Below are positions 61,501-64,000 of a DNA stretch of 64,000 nucleotides, one piece after another. The translations under genes and the position numbers were made by a program. The stretch is from Tanytarsus gracilentus (lineage: Eukaryota > Arthropoda > Insecta > Diptera > Chironomidae). The DNA is taken from positions 11,367,501 to 11,431,500 of the forward strand of contig JAXRKN010000044.1 of NCBI GenBank assembly GCA_038502055.1. Reading direction: 5' to 3'. The notes below the pieces were generated by a model, which made no database searches, was not told where the DNA came from, and saw only the letters and a list, made by a program, of their open reading frames with translations. How positions within the stretch are numbered: position 1 is the stretch's first letter; each line of letters begins with the position of its first letter.

Positions 61501-64000
61501 AAATTCAATTTCAAAAAATTTTATTTTAAATTTTAAAATTTACTAAAAAAATCAAACTTCAAACTTTAACAAATTTTCGAGCTTTTTACGCAAAAAACAT
61601 TTTCTCCCTTTTGAGGGAACAAATGCAGAAAGCCCTCATCGTTTACGTTCACACTAATGAATACTCATTGAACCATTCGACATTCGAAAATTGGAAGCCA
61701 TTTCTATCATTCCTCACTTCATGTTTTAATATTATTTCCTGATTAAAATGTAACAAATTTTCCTCGATTCATGCCACAATTTTTTTTAATTGCAAGCTTT
61801 GAAAATTGAGCTTTAAACTCTCGCACCAGTATTTGTAAAGTAAATGAATGAACAACTTTTTATTCTTCCATTTAAATTATCGTCAGAGCATCAACAAGAA
61901 AACCAACAACGACGCCAATATTTCATTAGTCTTTCTCTCTCATTTTCCACTTCTTCTTTATCTTACAAATTTTTGTATCGGACTTTGATTTTCCATTGCG
62001 CTGGACTACCCATGGACTATCGATCGCAAAATATTCATTATGTGTCATGCCCTAGGATTTTATCCATGGCGAGAGACAGAAGACTTTTTTTTCGAGAAGA
62101 GAATTTTTTCTGCTACATAAATATCTAAAGTTGGAACGAGGGTGAGCGAGAGAAAATCTTGTCATAAATTTATTTTCTAAGCTAGCTGCAAAAGCTGTAG
62201 AGGAGAAGAAAAACAATTTTTGAAGTCTCAATAAATTCACATTTTATAGTTTTCACACACTGAGAATTTGCAATATCGAAGTCAGGCATCGAACGTGACT
62301 TGTTGAAGTGCAACAAATGTCCTTTTCAAAGTGTTCTTCCTGCCAAAAAAATAACAGTGAAAGGCTCACTTACGCTTTCACATTGTTGCATATAGCATGA
62401 AATGTACTTTTTATCTCATTTTCTTCTCTCACTTGAAATGTGTACATTTAGGCATCATTCTACCCGCCATTCATATCAACATCGTTGTCGTTATTGTCTT
62501 CTTTCTTCTCTCGTGCGAATGTGAAAAAAATTATAAAGTCGAGGGGCAATTTAAAGTATTTTAAACAACCATACCCATCTCCTCCCACTTCCTTCCTTCT
62601 CTTTCAATCTCCTTCTTTTTAGTATCTTCTGTTGATGCTTGACAATGTGTAACGAAATTGGGGAAAATGTGGCTGAAATTGGAAAATGAATGAGAAAAAG
62701 TTGTAAAAAGCTCTGTTTGACATTTTTTCACCTCTTTGAACTTTCTAGCAGTTTTAAATGATACTACAATAATTCAAAAATGTAAACAAATAATTTTTTT
62801 TCACATGAAATTTCAAAATCGATTTAAATCTTAATTTTTCGCCAACAAAAAACATTTTTCACCCATCACGAACTTCTTTTTAACTAAATGAGTAAGTGAA
62901 GGAGGCATAACATACACGTCGACGACGACGAGGAAAAGATGTGAAGAGACAATTTTAGTGGCAAAGTAACAGTTGAATAAAAAACGAAGAGAAAAATGGT
63001 AAAAATTGGGATGGTGGCATGGCATTATTCGTAATCAAGAGGGAAAACAGCTAGAAAGTGAAGAAGGAAAAGAAATTATGAAAATTTTTCTTGAAGGTTT
63101 TTTTGTGCTTTACTGAAGCACTCTTATTAAATGGGAGGAGTAGGACCTGTCGCGTTTACTTCAAGTAATCTTTTTCCTCTGCCTCGGCGGATGGAAAAAT
63201 TTAAAAAAATGAAAGTAAATGTATGTGTGTGTGTGCATGATGGCATTTTGTTGTTTTGTCGAGGCAAAAGTGGCAACATTTGATCCCATTTCACGAAGAA
63301 AAAAATCATGAGTTGAAGGGCGGGAGGAGAAGGTGAAAAATATGATGAGAGAGAAGAAAAGATTTTTTTCTTTTTATTCAATTTACTTTTCAACAACGAA
63401 GAGAGCTTGATGGAAGTTTTTCTCTTGATGGTTTCAATGCCATACACACTTATACACACATATATACTGCTTCCCAAAAAGTTTCCCTTAAAAAGGGGTT
63501 GGACACTAAAGAATTAAAATTTTAAATATTTTAAACATGATTTTTTTAATGATGTAATAAATTTTAGAAAAAAGTGTTCAACCCCTCTCGGTTTCATGAG
63601 GAAAAATGTTGGCCACGTTGCGTTTATAATATTCATTCACATGCTTCTTGCTTCGCACATCCGAACCGAAAACCATTTATTCATCTGTGTGTACTTTAAG
63701 CCTTCTTTGCTTCTCCCACTATAATCATCATCATCCACGTCATGATCATGAGTGAAATTATCCAATACTTCCCTCAAATAATTTCTCCCCACACGTGCGT
63801 TATATGTGTGGACGACTTCTTGCAGCTGTATGTTGATTTTGAAATAAATCTCTCTTTGCATGCACACTCGCATATTTCGTACGCATCCCGTAAAGGAATT
63901 TATATAATATGCATGAGCAGTAGGGATCCTTAATTCACCGGTGAATGCGATTTCGGTGATCACCGGTGAATAAAATGCCGTCACCGGTGATCACCGGTAC
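52520..64000. other. 11.5-kb gene-poor region to the window end
   Basis: No supportable gene. The alpha-tubulin poly(A) signal is AATAAA at 52534-52539. The rest is A/T-rich with purine and pyrimidine tracts (for example GA-rich at about 58,360-58,395 and a short GT run near 63,222-63,234). A patch at about 59,640-60,100 is less A/T-rich and holds overlapping open frames on both strands, none starting with a good ATG or resembling a known protein. A repeat-bearing element may begin at 63,918. Confidence 0.5.
63918..64000. mobile_element. possible left end of a hAT-like element with ACCGGT palindromes
   Basis: CAGTAGGGATCC at 63918 looks like a hAT terminal repeat. It is followed by palindrome TTCACCGGTGAA (63934-63945), TCACCGGTGA (63960-63969) and a head-to-tail pair at 63981-64000. 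ACCGGT occurs four times in under 70 bp, in DNA where such G/C-rich words are rare. The element would continue past the window; its other end cannot be checked. Confidence 0.4.

Overview
The window is nuclear DNA of an insect, most likely a nematoceran fly such as a midge or mosquito relative. The basis is strong A/T richness, many 50-60 nt introns with GT/AG ends, metazoan gene content, and a neuropeptide-type GPCR that most resembles an arthropod trissin receptor. The species call is inference. No tRNA, rRNA, CRISPR array or prokaryotic operon was seen.

Bases 1-24,040 are gene-dense, with genes alternating in strand. In order: the 3' part of a cGMP-dependent protein kinase (+); a complete lysosomal alpha-mannosidase (-); a 4 kb spacer; a small single-pass membrane protein (+); a box C/D snoRNA assembly factor of the BCD1/ZNHIT6 type (-); the purine enzyme FGAM synthase (Pfas, +); a mitochondrial FASTK/RAP-domain protein (-); and an RCC2-type beta-propeller (+). 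Convergent pairs have nearly coincident poly(A) signals, and divergent pairs share short promoter regions.

Bases 24,040-64,000 are sparse. They hold two clear genes: a 568-aa rhodopsin-like GPCR (30,350-33,445, -) and a very divergent, cysteine-rich, tail-less alpha-tubulin (50,390-52,519, +). The remainder is A/T-rich non-coding DNA with a six-copy 120-bp minisatellite (35,258-35,978), a 170-bp MITE-like element with a 10-bp repeat core (43,913-44,082) and what may be the left end of a hAT-like element with ACCGGT palindromes (63,918 to the window end).

Most of the genes are housekeeping: purine synthesis, snoRNP assembly, mitochondrial RNA handling, mitotic/GTPase regulation and lysosomal glycan turnover. 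They do not form one pathway. The strongest leads are the modified alpha-tubulin and a tandem pair of 134-nt exons in the mannosidase. Each exon of the pair carries the putative acid/base Asp, and including both or neither would break the reading frame. Exon boundaries were placed by hand from splice consensus, phase continuity and recalled family sequences. No alignment or transcript data were used.
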